The notes: generated from the sequence alone by a model not told the origin. Numbered from the stretch's first letter, positions 23,788-34,479 are shown. The stretch: 64,000 nt of DNA from Cladorhizidae sp. MBARI D1340-BT2 (GCA_028752905.1 JAQNBH010000010.1:14482984-14546983); one strand, 5' to 3'. Numbers and translations: made by a program.

Positions 23788-25367
23788 TTAAGTTACGAGT
23801 GTCCCGCTGCTCAGGAAGGGGGGGACAGGAGTGGACCAAAGATCATTCCTCAGCTCACCATATAACAGTTCCTTTCTCCTCTGCCACCACTTCCCTACCC
23901 AATACATAACACACTCGCCCACCTCCTCCATCACTGCATCACTTACTCCCTCCACATCTTTCTCCAAAAGCAATGCCACCTTTCCATCCTTATACTCACT
24001 CTTCTCAGCCACTGTCTTGCCCCTACAATTCTGCTTACCTCATCTATCAGAACCAGGCGATCCCTCTCAAATTCCCTGCATGTCACCAAGAAATGTTCCA
24101 CATCCTCCCCTGCTCCACTATCACACATTATACACCTCTCATCCCTAACTATCCCACATCTCTTCTTAGCCTCTATATAACAACCCAGCTGATGCAGTAC
24201 TCAGTCTAAATTGCAGCCGCACACCTTCCTGACCATGCATGGACCTCACATACCTCTCCACCCCTGCACCATTCTTTGCTGATTTATAATACTTCAGCGT
24301 ACTTTTTCCGTCTACTTCCTCCTCCCAGTCCTTCTCATTTCTCACCTTCACTTTCCCCTTCCACTTGTGCACTGACCCAACCTCGTTATTTATCTCGTAC
24401 TTTCTCCTCAACATCTCATATTCTTCCCACCATCCAATTCCTCCATCCTCTCGTAGTTTATTTACAACAACTTTTACCAATCTGCTCTGTTCCAACACCT
24501 CTAATCTCTTGCCAAACAAAACCTTCATCTCTTCCCTCCTCTCCTCTAGCTTCCTCCACCCCATATCTCCCCGTATTGCCACTCCTGCTACTGTATCACT
24601 TGCCCCCAATAGTCTCCTACCCACTCTCAGCTGTGCTGACTCCAACTTCTTGCGAGCATTACGTCCTCCTGTCCACCACACTTCGGCTGCATGCTCCATA
24701 CTGGGTCTCGCTAGAAGCTCCCACACCATTCTTCCTCTGTCTACTTCCACCTGCCCATTCACTCTACTCATCCATATTACCTTTCCAACCCACCCTTCTG
24801 CCTTCTTTGCCATCTTCTGTAACTGAACATTACCCCTTAGCTTCCTATCAAACCATATTCCTAAGTACTTGAATTCTTTGACCTCTTCCAATATCTCCTC
24901 ACCAATCCTCCAATGCACTTCTGATTCCTTCTTCCCCTACTACCATGACCTTGCTCTTCTTGCTATTAAATTTCATCTTCCACCTTAACACATATGCCTG
25001 TACCACATCCAACATAGCTTGCAGTTCCACCCCTGAGTCAGCCAGAAGAACAACATCATCTGCATACATGAGTGCCCCACACCAGCTGCCTTCCACTTTG
25101 ACTCCTAGCTCAGCTCTCTCCAATTCCTCTGCCATTCCCATCAAATATATATTGAAAAGAAGTGGAGACAAAGGACATCCCTGCCTAAGTCCATTCTCCA
25201 CAGTGAACCACCTTGACCTCCTTCCATTCAATACCACCGTCGTCTCCACTCCACTATACAATCCTACACATGTCCTCACAAGCTTCTCTTCTACTCCATA
25301 CTGCCTCAACTTCTGCCACAGTCCCTCCCTCCACACACTGTCATATGCCTTACTTATATCCCTTGGT
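23788..25367 (-). pseudogene. Non-LTR retrotransposon (LINE), 5'-truncated, reverse transcriptase and C-terminal zinc motif
   Basis: On the minus strand the frame opens abruptly with DISKAYDSVWREGLW (RT motif near the fingers). It continues with NGLRQGCPLSPLLFNIYL and the catalytic GALMYADDVVLLADS (about 25,040-25,085). It then covers thumb-like sequence with KEFKYLGIWF and ends in a Cys-His cluster (CIMCDSGAGEDVEHFLVTC, about 24,060-24,125). At least three frames are needed (25,390-24,899; 24,918-24,166; 24,128-23,788), so frameshifts have accumulated near 24,910 and 24,150. No endonuclease domain is present because the 5' end is missing, as usual for target-primed integration that stops early. 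The RT joins duplication sequence at about 25,368 (TTGGTCTTAAG). The insert is absent from copy B at 61,060. A second copy of the same LINE is at 33.3 kb. Confidence 0.85.
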
Positions 25368-26585
25368 CTTAAGTTTCTCCCTGTTTCCAAAGAGTTTAAC
25401 TTTGATGGTCACCTTAGCTGCTTTGCAAGATAGCCAGGAGTTAGCAAGGCACATGCGCTTCAAGGAAGAATGTCTGGAATTTTCGGAAGAGCAAAGATAC
25501 CAAATGACAACTTGACAGAGGAACAGAGAAAGACCCTGGGAAAACTGAAGACCTCAAGATCTTACCTGAAGACAAGGGGAGGAAAACAGTTCTGATGACA
25601 AAGGACAGTTACATTTCAAAGCTGACATGAATGCTGGAGGCCAAAACATATGGAATGGTAGCTACCAAGGCACAGGAAATCAAGGTTAATCATGCATTAA
25701 AGAATATGGAGAAAATGGGAGAAATAACAACTGCATTATACAAGGCCCAGTGACTTCCACTGATTTGTAGACCACTACATAAACCTGAGGTTCCCTTTAG
25801 GCCAATTACATCTTGTATGCATGCATCATCGCATAATCTTTTCAAGTACATAGAACATTTGCTATCACTTCTACCTGGAAAAATTAAAGTATATATGTTT
25901 AGGATCTGGGTAATTTATCAAGTGTATTCAAGGTGGATGTTTGGCACTGAATGAGTGTCTTTTCAGTTATGATGTTTACCATTGTTCCCATTGATGAGGA
26001 TGTGGAAGTGATTTTTGGAATGTATATAAAGAATGGTTATCCGCAAGCCTTCATTAACATTTTGTCTGTAGACATATCTAAGTGCAGAAAGGAAGAAGTT
26101 AAGTACACCATTACAGGCAATGAGGGGTATAAAAAGAGGGATCCTAGTGATTCCTTATGTAGCAGGGATGAGTGAAGAGATCAGGAGGCTCAGCTGCAAA
26201 AATTCAATATCAAAGTTGTTTTCAGATTAGGAAAACCCTGAGGAGACAACTGAGCAGAGTGAAGGCTGTTTTACGAGCTAATATGCACTCATGCATTGGA
26301 TACTGCATCCCTTGTAGATGTGGGAAATACTACATAAGGGAGAAAATCAAAGACTGAAGACTAGAGTGAGAGAACATCAACATGCCTGTACAAAGTGAAG
26401 AGAAGTCTGCAATTAATGAAATTGCATGGAATAATGGACATCTATTTGGTTGGAGGAAGTCACCATCTTGGACTAGGCCAAAAGGAGCTGCTATTGAAGG
26501 AGGTATTGCACATCAGCCTAGCACCAGAGTGTGAGCGTTTAAATAGAGACTATGGAATGGACTTGCCTTTGCCTGGCTGCTAAGA
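25368..26585 (+). pseudogene. Penelope-like element, copy A (deleted)
   Basis: The order is as in copy B: GGTCTTAAGTTT, the ACAGAGGAACAGAGAAAG block, LPEDKGRKTVLM-like, HKPxVPFRPI, FTIVPIDEDVEVIFGM, then KNGYPQAFI and the end NRDYGMD. Relative to copy B about 400 bp are missing in the middle, so VIFGM (about 26,020) is joined directly to YIKNGYPQAF. The RT palm is thereby lost. Frameshifts and stops occur throughout. Penelope-like elements encode an RT followed by a GIY-YIG endonuclease. The C-terminal zinc-containing part (PCRCGKYYIR, about 26,310-26,340) remains recognisable. The element is followed by an ATT-rich microsatellite, as in copy B. Confidence 0.75.
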
Positions 26586-27060
26586 AGATATTCGTATTAT
26601 TGTTATTATTATTGTTATTATTATTGTTGTTTTATTGTGCTGTTATTATTCTTGTTGTCATTATTGTTGTTGATGTTGATGTTGTTGTTGTTTTGTTGTC
26701 ATTATTATTATTATTACTATTAATATTACTATTAATATTGCTATTAATATTACTGTTATATTAATATTGTTATTATTACTGTTATTATTACTGTTATTAT
26801 TACTACTATTATGATTACTATTATGATTAGTATTATGATTACTATTATGATTACTGTTAATATTACTATTATTATTACTATTACTATTATTATTATTATT
26901 ACTATTATTATTATTACTATTATTATTATTATTACTATAGTATTACTATGTACTATTATTATCACTATTATTATTACTATTATTATTACTATTATTATTC
27001 TTACTACTATTAGGATTACTATAATGATTATACGATTAGACTATTATTATTACTATTAGT
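26586..27060 (+). repeat. (TTA/ATT)n compound microsatellite, copy A
   Basis: TTATTATTG, GTTGTTGATG and ACTATTATTATT variants run without a gap from the end of the Penelope-like remnant to CATAGAAAACATACTAAGCG. Copy B has the same arrangement at 62,648-63,050. Poly-Ile and poly-Leu frames across it are repeat translations. Confidence 0.9.
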
Positions 27061-27246
27061 ATTACCATAGAAAACATACTAAGCGCCCATTAGTGCTCAA
27101 CCACTCACCTCCAAAATCAACTTGATGCAACCCATAAAATGATTTTTTAAATCCATATAACGCGCATTAATCTTTACTCGGATTTGCACAGGGATTTCAT
27201 GCTCGCGCAACTTTATTTGCACGCATGCGTGCTTGTTAGTTATCGG

Positions 27247-27488
27247 CTTATCTATTTCTATTCTTCGTTCTCCTCTTCAGGTTCGTCCAGGCCCTCCACC
27301 TCATCAGCTTTACTATCCATCAGCTAAGCATAGGGATCTTCGTCATCTGCGCTCTCATCATAAATCTCCTTCGAAAAGCATTCCCTGATGTATTGGTCCT
27401 CAGAACCGTCTATATTGTTGGAGATCCCGCTGGATATGAAGGAGCGAGCTATCATGTCTTCGGAAATAGACTCCCAAGCAGCAGAGAA
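27247..27488 (-). pseudogene. Tigger/pogo-type transposase C-terminus, copy A
   Basis: The minus-strand frame reads AAWESISEDMIARSFIS followed by SGISNNIDGSEDQY. This matches the C-terminal helix of pogo/Tigger/jerky DDE_1 transposases (W...AW..I....I..SF..CGIS...D.SED). An acidic tail contains an in-frame TAG (DPYA*LMDS) that copy B also has, so the mutation predates the duplication. The upstream catalytic part is missing. At about 27,487 the sequence is interrupted by the LTR of a Gypsy element. Confidence 0.7.
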
Positions 27489-27736
27489 TGGATGAGGTAG
27501 AGGAAAAGATCATAGAAGATGCTTCATTCAGAATACAACTCAGCTGGGCCTCTATGGTGGCTCCCTTAAATAGGCTACCACCTGAGTCCTTATTATGATA
27601 CATGTACAGTTCACGTGATCTAGCTTTATACATTCTAGTGGTTACTTCTCATGCTACTGGGTTATGCCCTAATTAGGAAATGGTTCAGTTAGTCTGTTGT
27701 GGTCTGGGGTTCTCCATGAGTTGGGGATCCCCAACA
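27489..27736 (-). mobile_element. Gypsy-type 3' LTR with polypurine tract
   Basis: On the minus strand a polypurine tract (AAGAGGGGGAGGGGAGGAG, about 27,737-27,755) directly precedes TGTTGGGGATCCCCAAC, a canonical LTR start. The LTR contains a TATA-like CCTATTTAAGGG (about 27,568-27,579) and ends near CTACCTCA or CATCCA at about 27,489-27,493, where Tigger sequence begins. It is about 248 bp long. The duplicated locus B lacks it, so the insertion followed the duplication. The other LTR was not found, so no target duplication can be checked. Confidence 0.65.
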
Positions 27737-28160
27737 CTCCTCCCCTCCCCCTCTTGCAGCGAGTCCTGGGGCAGATTATCTGGTGCGTCTGCGATCCAGG
27801 CTTGACGAGACAGACCATCTGCATTGCCGTTGTCGGCTACAGGACGGTGCATGATGGAGTAGGATAATGGTTGAAGACGTAGGGACCACCTGCTCAGTCC
27901 ACCACCAACATCCTTCATATTATGTAGGTAGCGTAAACTACTATTGTGAAGGAGACTCCTGTATTGTAGAGTTCGAAATGTCGGACACCATCGACTATGG
28001 CCAGGCATTCACGTTCCACAGCTGCATAATTTCTCTCGCGGCTGCAGAGCTTCCTTGAATAGAAAGCAATGGGGCGATCTCCATTCTCGTCTGAATGTTG
28101 GCTGAGGACAGCAGCGATGCCCACGTCAGAGGCATCTGTCTGCAGTATTACCGGAGATTT
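27700..28160 (-). pseudogene. Gypsy RNase H fragment
   Basis: The minus-strand frame PVILQTDASDVGIAAVLSQ then RPIAFYSRKLCSRERNYAAV and ERECLAIV is a standard Ty3/Gypsy RNase H (catalytic D in QTDAS, E in AVERE). After a frameshift near 27,925 it continues as GGGLSRWSLRLQPLSY and ADNGNADGLSRQAW. The frame then runs with no integrase into the polypurine tract and LTR. This means either the integrase was deleted or the element has integrase upstream of RT (Gmr1-like order). Confidence 0.75.
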
Positions 28161-29065
28161 GTACCCCACTACGCCGACATTTCAGCCCCACTATCTGACC
28201 TCACATGTAAGGAACTCGCAAACAAGGTCAAGTGGACAAACGTCCATCAGTCAGCATTCGAGCAACTCAAGCAGTCATACTGAATTGGCACTTGCTCATC
28301 TTCACTGTCAATCCTGCCCCCTCCTGCTGATTACCTTGGGCAGGATAATTTACAAGCAATGAATTCAAAGTGTTCATGGAAAGCAATGGGATTAAGAATT
28401 TAACTTCTCTGAACCTTACCACCCTTCCTGCAATGGGTGGATCGGCGAAAAAATTAAGCGTGGCTTATGTCAAGTGGAAGGTTCCACTGTACCGCATTAC
28501 ACTTCACTCAACAACAGAAATTCTGCCCTCCGATTTGCTTATAGGTTGACGCCAGAGATGTTGTTTGGATAACTTGTTTCCAAATATTAAAACCAAGTGG
28601 AGGGAAGACTGGTGAAACAGAAAGAAACCCTTGACAACAAGTAGGCCGTGAGAACATTTGCTTTGTGTACATGAATGATTTCACATCGAAGCACAAGTGG
28701 ATACCAGGAAATATAAACAAGGTGACTGAAACCCAATCCTATGCAGTTGACTTATGGATGGGAACGAAGTTTGTCATCACATAAAAGGTGTGATTGCAAG
28801 AAATTAGACTGTAGTGCTAATTAGCCTGAAATCAAACATTCTGGAAACAGTCCAGAACTACTGCTGGAACAGTTCCAAGTAATATAGTCCAAGAAATAAC
28901 ATCAAGAACACAGAGAGTGGGTCAAGTCGAGCAAACCAAAATGAAGGCACCTGCAACACTTCCCCATGGTATTCAAGTTGAAACAGGCACCTCCAGATCT
29001 TTACCAACCATCTGTTGATTAACTATGTTTCAAGCTAAGAGGTAAAAGGTGGGATAGACTGCAAC
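28139..29065 (+). pseudogene. Gypsy RT-thumb and integrase remnants (opposite orientation)
   Basis: Plus-strand sequence reads QYYRRFVPHYADISAPLSD and KVKWTNVHQSAFEQLKQSY at 28,139-28,281. That is the end of a Gypsy RT. Then 28,350-28,470 gives EPYHPSCNGWIGEKIKR (integrase core region around the last catalytic residue). Next come YRLTPEMLFG (about 28,540) and HKWIPGNINKVTETQSYAV (about 28,690-28,750), a GPY/F-type integrase C-terminus. Stops and frameshifts are frequent. RNase H is missing between the two parts. The left edge meets the minus-strand RNase H fragment head to head within about 20 bp at 28,140-28,160, so an inversion or nested insertion occurred. Confidence 0.7.
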
Positions 29066-29974
29066 CTTATACTTATATCATTAACATTGTTGTGGCTATA
29101 TATATCATTTACTATAATGACATCCTTATTTAGTGTACACTGTAAAATATCAGGTTTTTTATTCACGAGCCAATTCAGTGCTTTTGATAATGTATTGCAA
29201 GTTCAATAACAAGTTGATGTGTGCAGTACTAATAGTAGTACAGTGCCAGCTAGCAGAGTACATTGACCTTAAACATTTTTATTAACTGTTCCTTGATGTA
29301 CTTAATCTCCCTAACAGGTTTGTTAAAGATCCATCAAGCCATTTTAGAGTGATTTAGAGAGAGACAGATCCAAACGGATAAGATTCCTCGACTTGCACCA
29401 TTGCAGGAAGCGTATATGTAGCTAGCCCACAAAACATGATGTTAGAGTTTTATTCTGTGCAAGGTACATGAACTGCACATACAAACAAGCTAGTTTAAAT
29501 TTTTGTTGTGGTCGCTACTCATCATGACATAAACATTCTCCATTATGAAGGACCTCCACTTTCTTGTATGCTACTATTGCAATCGCTATCTAACCCATTT
29601 AATGCAAATAGGAAGATCTATCATTTGGCAATAAGACTGATGCTAGGAACCGCTCAAATATTTACATTCACCAACTGAAACTTTCCCTCTATTTTGTTAT
29701 GTTAAAATTAAAGATTATTTGGGAGAGGTCATTTACCATTAAGAGAAACCTCTCAGAATATTTACCAAGATGAACTTCTCACTTGCATCTGGTCATTATT
29801 TGCTATATAATTCTTAATGGTATTTTCAGTATTCTGACACAAAATGGTATGTATGTCTTAATAATCCACCTAATTGTATATAACTAGATATGATCCTAAA
29901 CAGTTTCTTTCCTTTTCGTTGTGTATAAAGAATTATGTTATTTATTGTTATCTGATCACCATGGCATATTCTAG
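29066..29974 (+). other. AT-rich DNA upstream of the kinase exons
   Basis: No kinase N-lobe, glycine loop or HRDLAARN catalytic loop could be read in any frame. One short splice-bounded interval is visible near 29,829-29,845 (TTTTCAG|...|GTATGT), but at 17 nt it cannot be assigned. A second AT-rich block of unknown nature fills the rest. Confidence 0.4.
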
Positions 29975-30140
29975 GATTGACTTGCACTTTGTGGTTAAAG
30001 TCTCTGACTTTGGTCTATCGGAATCAATCAACCCATCCAAGGACTACTTCAGACAGCAGGAAAAGGGTGTGAAGCTACCCTTTAAGTGGATGGCTCCAGA
30101 AAGCTTAGGAGACGGGATATTCTCCGAGAAAACTGATGTG
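29975..30140 (+). CDS. Receptor-tyrosine-kinase-type catalytic domain, exon A (DFG and activation loop)
   Basis: Acceptor ATTCTAG|G and donor GTG|GTAAAT bound 166 nt (entry phase 1 base, exit phase 0). The frame reads IDLHFVVKVSDFGLSESINP, then KDYFRQQEKGVKLPFKWMAP and ESLGDGIFSEKTDV. DFG binds magnesium. The activation-loop Tyr (KDY) is the likely autophosphorylation site. KLPFKWMAPES is the tyrosine-kinase P+1 signature (Ser/Thr kinases have a different motif). Such kinases phosphorylate tyrosines of signalling partners at the plasma membrane. The exon fits directly to exon B. The preceding exon with the HRD loop was not found. Confidence 0.85.
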
Positions 30141-30275
30141 GTAAATCTGTAAAAGATAATAGTAGTATTTTTCCATAACACACGAAGTGCATATACTTTG
30201 CTTAATTATTATCAAACAGCATAATTATTATGATTGCACTGGGCAGTTATGAAATATGTTTATGCGAAAATGTAG

Positions 30276-30418
30276 TGGTCCTATGGTGTGACATGCTGGG
30301 AGGTGTTCAGCGCTGGAAAGAGCCCCCATGCTGGAATGAATGCAACAGATCTCTGTCCTATGCTGGAGAGTGGATACAGAATGGATAAACATAATAATGC
30401 AGCATGCTCTGATATAAT
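30276..30418 (+). CDS. Tyrosine kinase, exon B (helices F-G)
   Basis: Acceptor AAATGTAG|TGG and donor AT|GTGAGG bound 143 nt. The frame WSYGVTCWEVFSAGKSPHAG then MNATDLCPMLESGYRMDKHN follows exon A without a break (DV|W). It contains the invariant D-W-S-G-V-W-E style helix-F core typical of receptor tyrosine kinases (DVWSYGVTCWE). The exit leaves two bases, AT, which pair with the first G of exon C. Confidence 0.85.
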
Positions 30419-31581
30419 GTGAGGAAGTACATTTGCTATCATAATCAATATACAAACTGGAAGGCTGATTAATAGCTGATGTTTGAAATGTGTTGCCAGT
30501 GCACTCACTTGAAGACTAAAGTAGTTCAGTTGAAATGTTCGTATAAAAATCCATTGGGGCTCATTAGAAGAAAAAGTTCGGATTTCCTTAGTTATTTTTA
30601 ATATTGGCACCCTGAACATACTCTGTTATTAAGCATAATAATATTGCAGTTTAAAATAAAATCTCTCTCCTAAATTGTGAGAACAACTTACGGACACCAA
30701 GAAATTAAATGCAAACCTCTGCATAACAAGGTCACTGTTTGATCTAAAAAGAGTAGCCTTTAAAAGCCTAAGGTCTTTGCCAAGTTAGCTATATTCATGC
30801 TCTCTCTTAGCATCTCCATTGGCCACATCAGTTTAGCTATACATTAACACTTGTTCTTTCCTGCCGTGTTCACTATATCTCTTCCTATATCTATGAGCAT
30901 AACTTCGTTATAATGCACTGGATCTCAACAAAGTGCAGTTAAAGTGTATGATAACATACCAATATGGATTTGAATAAGTGTTTCCTGAAAGCACATCAAA
31001 ATTTAACCAAAATTAATCTCTCACCCTGTTGTCTATATAGTGGTTCTCCCAATCACAATTTTATTATGATGACAATCTAGACACTTGTTATTTAAATAAC
31101 TCAACTTTAGTCATAATCATCACATACAAGACTGAATCAGGTACATAGAGCACACCCAGTGGTGTCCCAATCTAAAGCAATAGGCAAACTAGAACATATT
31201 ATGTTAAAACCATTTAACATTTTGTTTTGAATTTCCTACTTTTAGAATTTCATTCCAACTAGTATACTAGATGCTCTGCAATACCTCCATTATAATTATT
31301 ATAGAGTATAAGCAAAGGTATACTCTCCAACATTCCTCCAAAACAATATGCAATATTAATCCAATTGACAAGTTAATATTCAAAATTAATGTATCATACC
31401 CATTACAGTTAGATATGTTAGCATCAAGACCAATACAGCTGGAGGGTAACTACCAATCAAATCTGTTAGAAAATACTATTACAACACAAGGATAGCTAGC
31501 AGACAATTTTTCATGGATCATTTATTTATATTTTCATAACAGTTACCATAATTATACACAACATTGTTCCCATAAATTCAG
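30419..31581 (+). other. Intron of the kinase gene (1.16 kb)
   Basis: AT-rich, with donor GTGAGG and acceptor AAATTCAG. I see no exon or element inside. Confidence 0.6.
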
Positions 31582-31859
31582 GTATAGTGAAGTTGTACAA
31601 AAGTGTTGGGAGTTGAAACCAGAGAACAGGCCTAATTTCAGTGAATTGGTTCCACTTGTTTCATTGCTCCTGGAGGCTAATGCTGGCTGGATACACGACT
31701 TTCAGTGACCGCAATATTAAGGACCAGATTACTGCAACTACTGATGCAGGATCCATGGAGTCGACAGCTGTAGACTCTGAAGACAACAAAACCATACATA
31801 TTATTATGGAAACTACAGCTATCGAAGAGCATATTAAATATGTGACTACTAAATTTTAG
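31582..31859 (+). CDS. Tyrosine kinase, exon C and frameshifted tail
   Basis: After acceptor AAATTCAG the frame continues YSEVVQKCWELKPENRPNFS then ELVPLVSLLLEANAG. It carries the end-of-domain CW...P..RP.F motif. The spliced phase (AT|G) matches exon B. At 31,683-31,690 CTGG is present twice in tandem. As it stands the frame then reads WIHDFQ and stops at 31,706. Without the second CTGG the same frame would continue as AGYTTFSDRN and run 50-odd residues to TAG at 31,857-31,859. The 4-bp duplication therefore truncates the C-terminal tail. Together with the missing N-lobe, this suggests a pseudogene or a mis-assembled or unfinished gene. A sequencing error is possible. Confidence 0.8.
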
Positions 31860-33200
31860 TATGTATAGAGCTGGTATTAAAAGATTTAGCTCGTAATAGT
31901 GTTTTGAAAATTTACATAAAATACCTAAAACAGAGCTAGAATGTTTGTGTTTTTGTGAGTTTAGTTATAGCCATAAAGTATTTGTATTTGCTTTTGATGG
32001 ACTACTATCTACATAATGTTTTTTTTTGTATTTCCCATGTGAATCTTGCTATTGAGTTTTTATTGCACTGGATTATCTTTCAGTGAGTTTGTATGGTATT
32101 AATAATTGTGGTATTATTACCATGGCATTAGCAGAAGGGTAATCTTTGAGAGCAGCTAAAGCAGTTCCACCACCAGAACTGATTCTTTATATTGATTCAA
32201 CACTGCATATTCCTAATTTGCAGAATTAGGTAGATTCTCCTTTTGTAAGAGAGATGAACATTGGACATTTGTATTTTATGAAAATTTGATTTTATTAAAT
32301 CTAATTTTGCCTCTGCATTCTTCATCCAACGTAGTCTTGATCTACTGCATGTTAATGGTTAAGTTAAGGTACATTGGAAATTGTAAGGAGATGCTAAATG
32401 GTAAATAAGATATTAAAGTCAATATAGTGACTTTCTCAGTAATCAAAATTTGAAATTACTCGCAGATTAAGAAATGTTGATGAAATAATGAAGAAATGGC
32501 CATAAAGAACTAAAACTGAATTGAGTGGGCTCTCTGTGGTACATGTATATATATTTACATAAAGGACAGCTCATTATTTTCACCAATGTTCATTATAAGA
32601 CCTGTATGTTCTTAAATCCAATCTTGGCTTGAACTCTCTAGCAGTTGCAAAACTGATGTTTGGAAATATGATGGCTTCATTTTGGTCTATGGGAGGGCCA
32701 CACACAACATGGAGACATTTGCCTTCTCCTACTTATCAAGGGCACTAGTCAAGCGGAGAGAGTTACTGCACTGAAGGAGGTGAGGAAAATCAAGTATGAG
32801 AACCTGGACACTATCAGCCTGAGTGCAGAGCCATGAAAGCACTGGCATTTCTTGGACCTGACCATCACCTATCTTGGAAGGAGGATGTGCAAATAATGTT
32901 TCAATGTGTAGCTAGCTAGATTAGAATAGAGCAATAGGGGGTATGCATGCTAGTAATGGATGTTTTAAAGCAGCGTCGTATTTTCTAGAAGTGCAATACT
33001 GCCATATAAACAAGTTTAAAACCAACTAGCTATTCAGCAGTTTTCACTAAAATACTATTGATGCCAATTGGTGTCTATCACAGTTAATCGTCCCACACCT
33101 TTGGCACTTTGCCACAATTTTTTTTTTTTAATTACATTTTTTACCGCTGCTGTGCTGCTGTTAATGTGCTCCTTTGCATAGTTTATAACTTTCAGATATC
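31860..33200. other. AT-rich intergenic DNA
   Basis: A possible 3' UTR of the kinase follows TAG. The sequence near 32,640-32,900 (GGCTTCATTTTGGTCTATGG onward) has short frames but no recognised domain. No mobile-element core was recognised. Confidence 0.35.
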
Positions 33201-33229
33201 ATTGTTCCTCCTATAGCCATACTATTGAG

Positions 33230-33940
33230 GCTAAGAGGACTCAAAACAGAGCAACCAGCAGTAATAGCGGGAAGACTAAACACAGACCCAGTCGACAATA
33301 ATAGTTTATCTGGAGGATGCGAAAAACATTAGATCTTGAGGAGGAAATATGAGCTAAACAAGGAGGTTGAGTCAGTAGTAAGTGGAAGGGGAAAATGAAG
33401 GTGAGAAATGAGAAGGATTGGGAAGAGTAAGTAAACAGCAAGAGTACACTGAAGTTTTATAAATTGGCAAAGTAAAGCTGCAGGGGTGGAGAGGTATGTG
33501 AGGTCCATGCGTAGTCATGTGTGTGGTTGCAATTTAGATTGAGGACTGTGTCAGCTGGGTTGTTAGAGGATAATAACCGATGTGGGATTATTAGGAATGA
33601 GAGGTGTATCATGTGTCATAGTGGAGCAGGGGACTTTCTTGGTAATGTATGAGGAATTTGAGAGCTATCAGCTGGTATTGGTAGATGAGGTGCGCAGAAT
33701 TGTAGGGGCTGGATGAATATAGAAAAGTGAGTAAGGATGGGAAGGTGGCATTGCTGTTGGAGAAGGGTGTGGAGGGATCAAGTGATAGAGTAATGGATGA
33801 GGTGGGCGAGTGTATTATGTAGTGTGTACGGAAATGGTAGCAAAGCTGAAAAGAACTGTTTGTATTGTGAACTGATGAATTTTGGTCCCCTCCTCACTCG
33901 TTGGCAGCAGGACACTCTTAACTATTGATATTATTATTAA
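33230..33940 (+). pseudogene. Second copy of the LINE at 24 kb (3' end)
   Basis: The plus strand reads GKMKVRNEKDWEE, KSTLKFYK, LQFRLRTVSAGLLEDNN and CGIIRNERCIMCHSGAG, matching the C-terminal part of the minus-strand LINE at 23.8-24.45 kb. Frames shift often and several stops occur, so it is older or more decayed. Both copies share the 3' sequence with a CAGCAGGACACTCTTAAC-like end followed by an AT-rich tail. Confidence 0.8.
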
Positions 33941-34089
33941 TAAGCAGTTGATAATATAGCTACTGTTAGGTCTCACACTGTGCTGTACTATACACCTTTC
34001 CTCCCCTCTCCCGCACTCTCCCCCTCAATAAGTCTAAAAAAATCTCCCTGCTTATAATATGTGAAATTTTTATATAACATATTTGGTAT

Positions 34090-34475
34090 TTTATTGTATT
34101 CAGTTCGTTCATTCCTTAACAAAAATTTCAAGAGCTTCTCAATGATGTACTTTATGAAAGCTACTAACTATTTTAGTCACACTTTCCCCTGATCACCTCT
34201 AAAATCACATAAATCCTGTAAACCCTTTCCATTCACTGGTAGTCTAAGGGAGCTACAAAAGCACATCATGAATGAATATTTGTTTGCCTTTGCTTCATTA
34301 TTGAACTCTGATTTCTCCTCTGAGATTGTGCTCATGTTGCGCTTTTACACAACCTGAGAATGGGAAGTGGTTACAGGAATTCTGTGATTTCGAGGATTTT
34401 CGGGTGTCGGGGGGTCATTTTTGAAAGAGAGTGTATGGATCTGCACTTTAAAGAATTACTAGCATAAATTTATCA
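34090..34475 (-). repeat. Dispersed repeat, inverted partner of 43.4-43.8 kb
   Basis: The reverse complement contains CTGTAACCACTTCCCATTCT, CAACATGAGCA, GATGTGCTTTTGTAGCTCCC and AAATAGTTAGTAGCTTTCAT. The same strings in the same order occur on the plus strand at 43,400-43,810. No coding potential was recognised. Confidence 0.7.
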
Positions 34476-34479
34476 TTTT

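Noticed and set aside
24276..25433. Plus-strand frames of 150-198 residues rich in Ser, Leu and Pro
   Set aside because: Antisense shadows of the minus-strand LINE reverse transcriptase, which has recognisable motifs.
26552..27059. Poly-Leu, poly-Ile and poly-Tyr frames
   Set aside because: Translations of TTA/ATT microsatellite in all frames. The same applies to 52,083-53,142 and 62,698-63,115.
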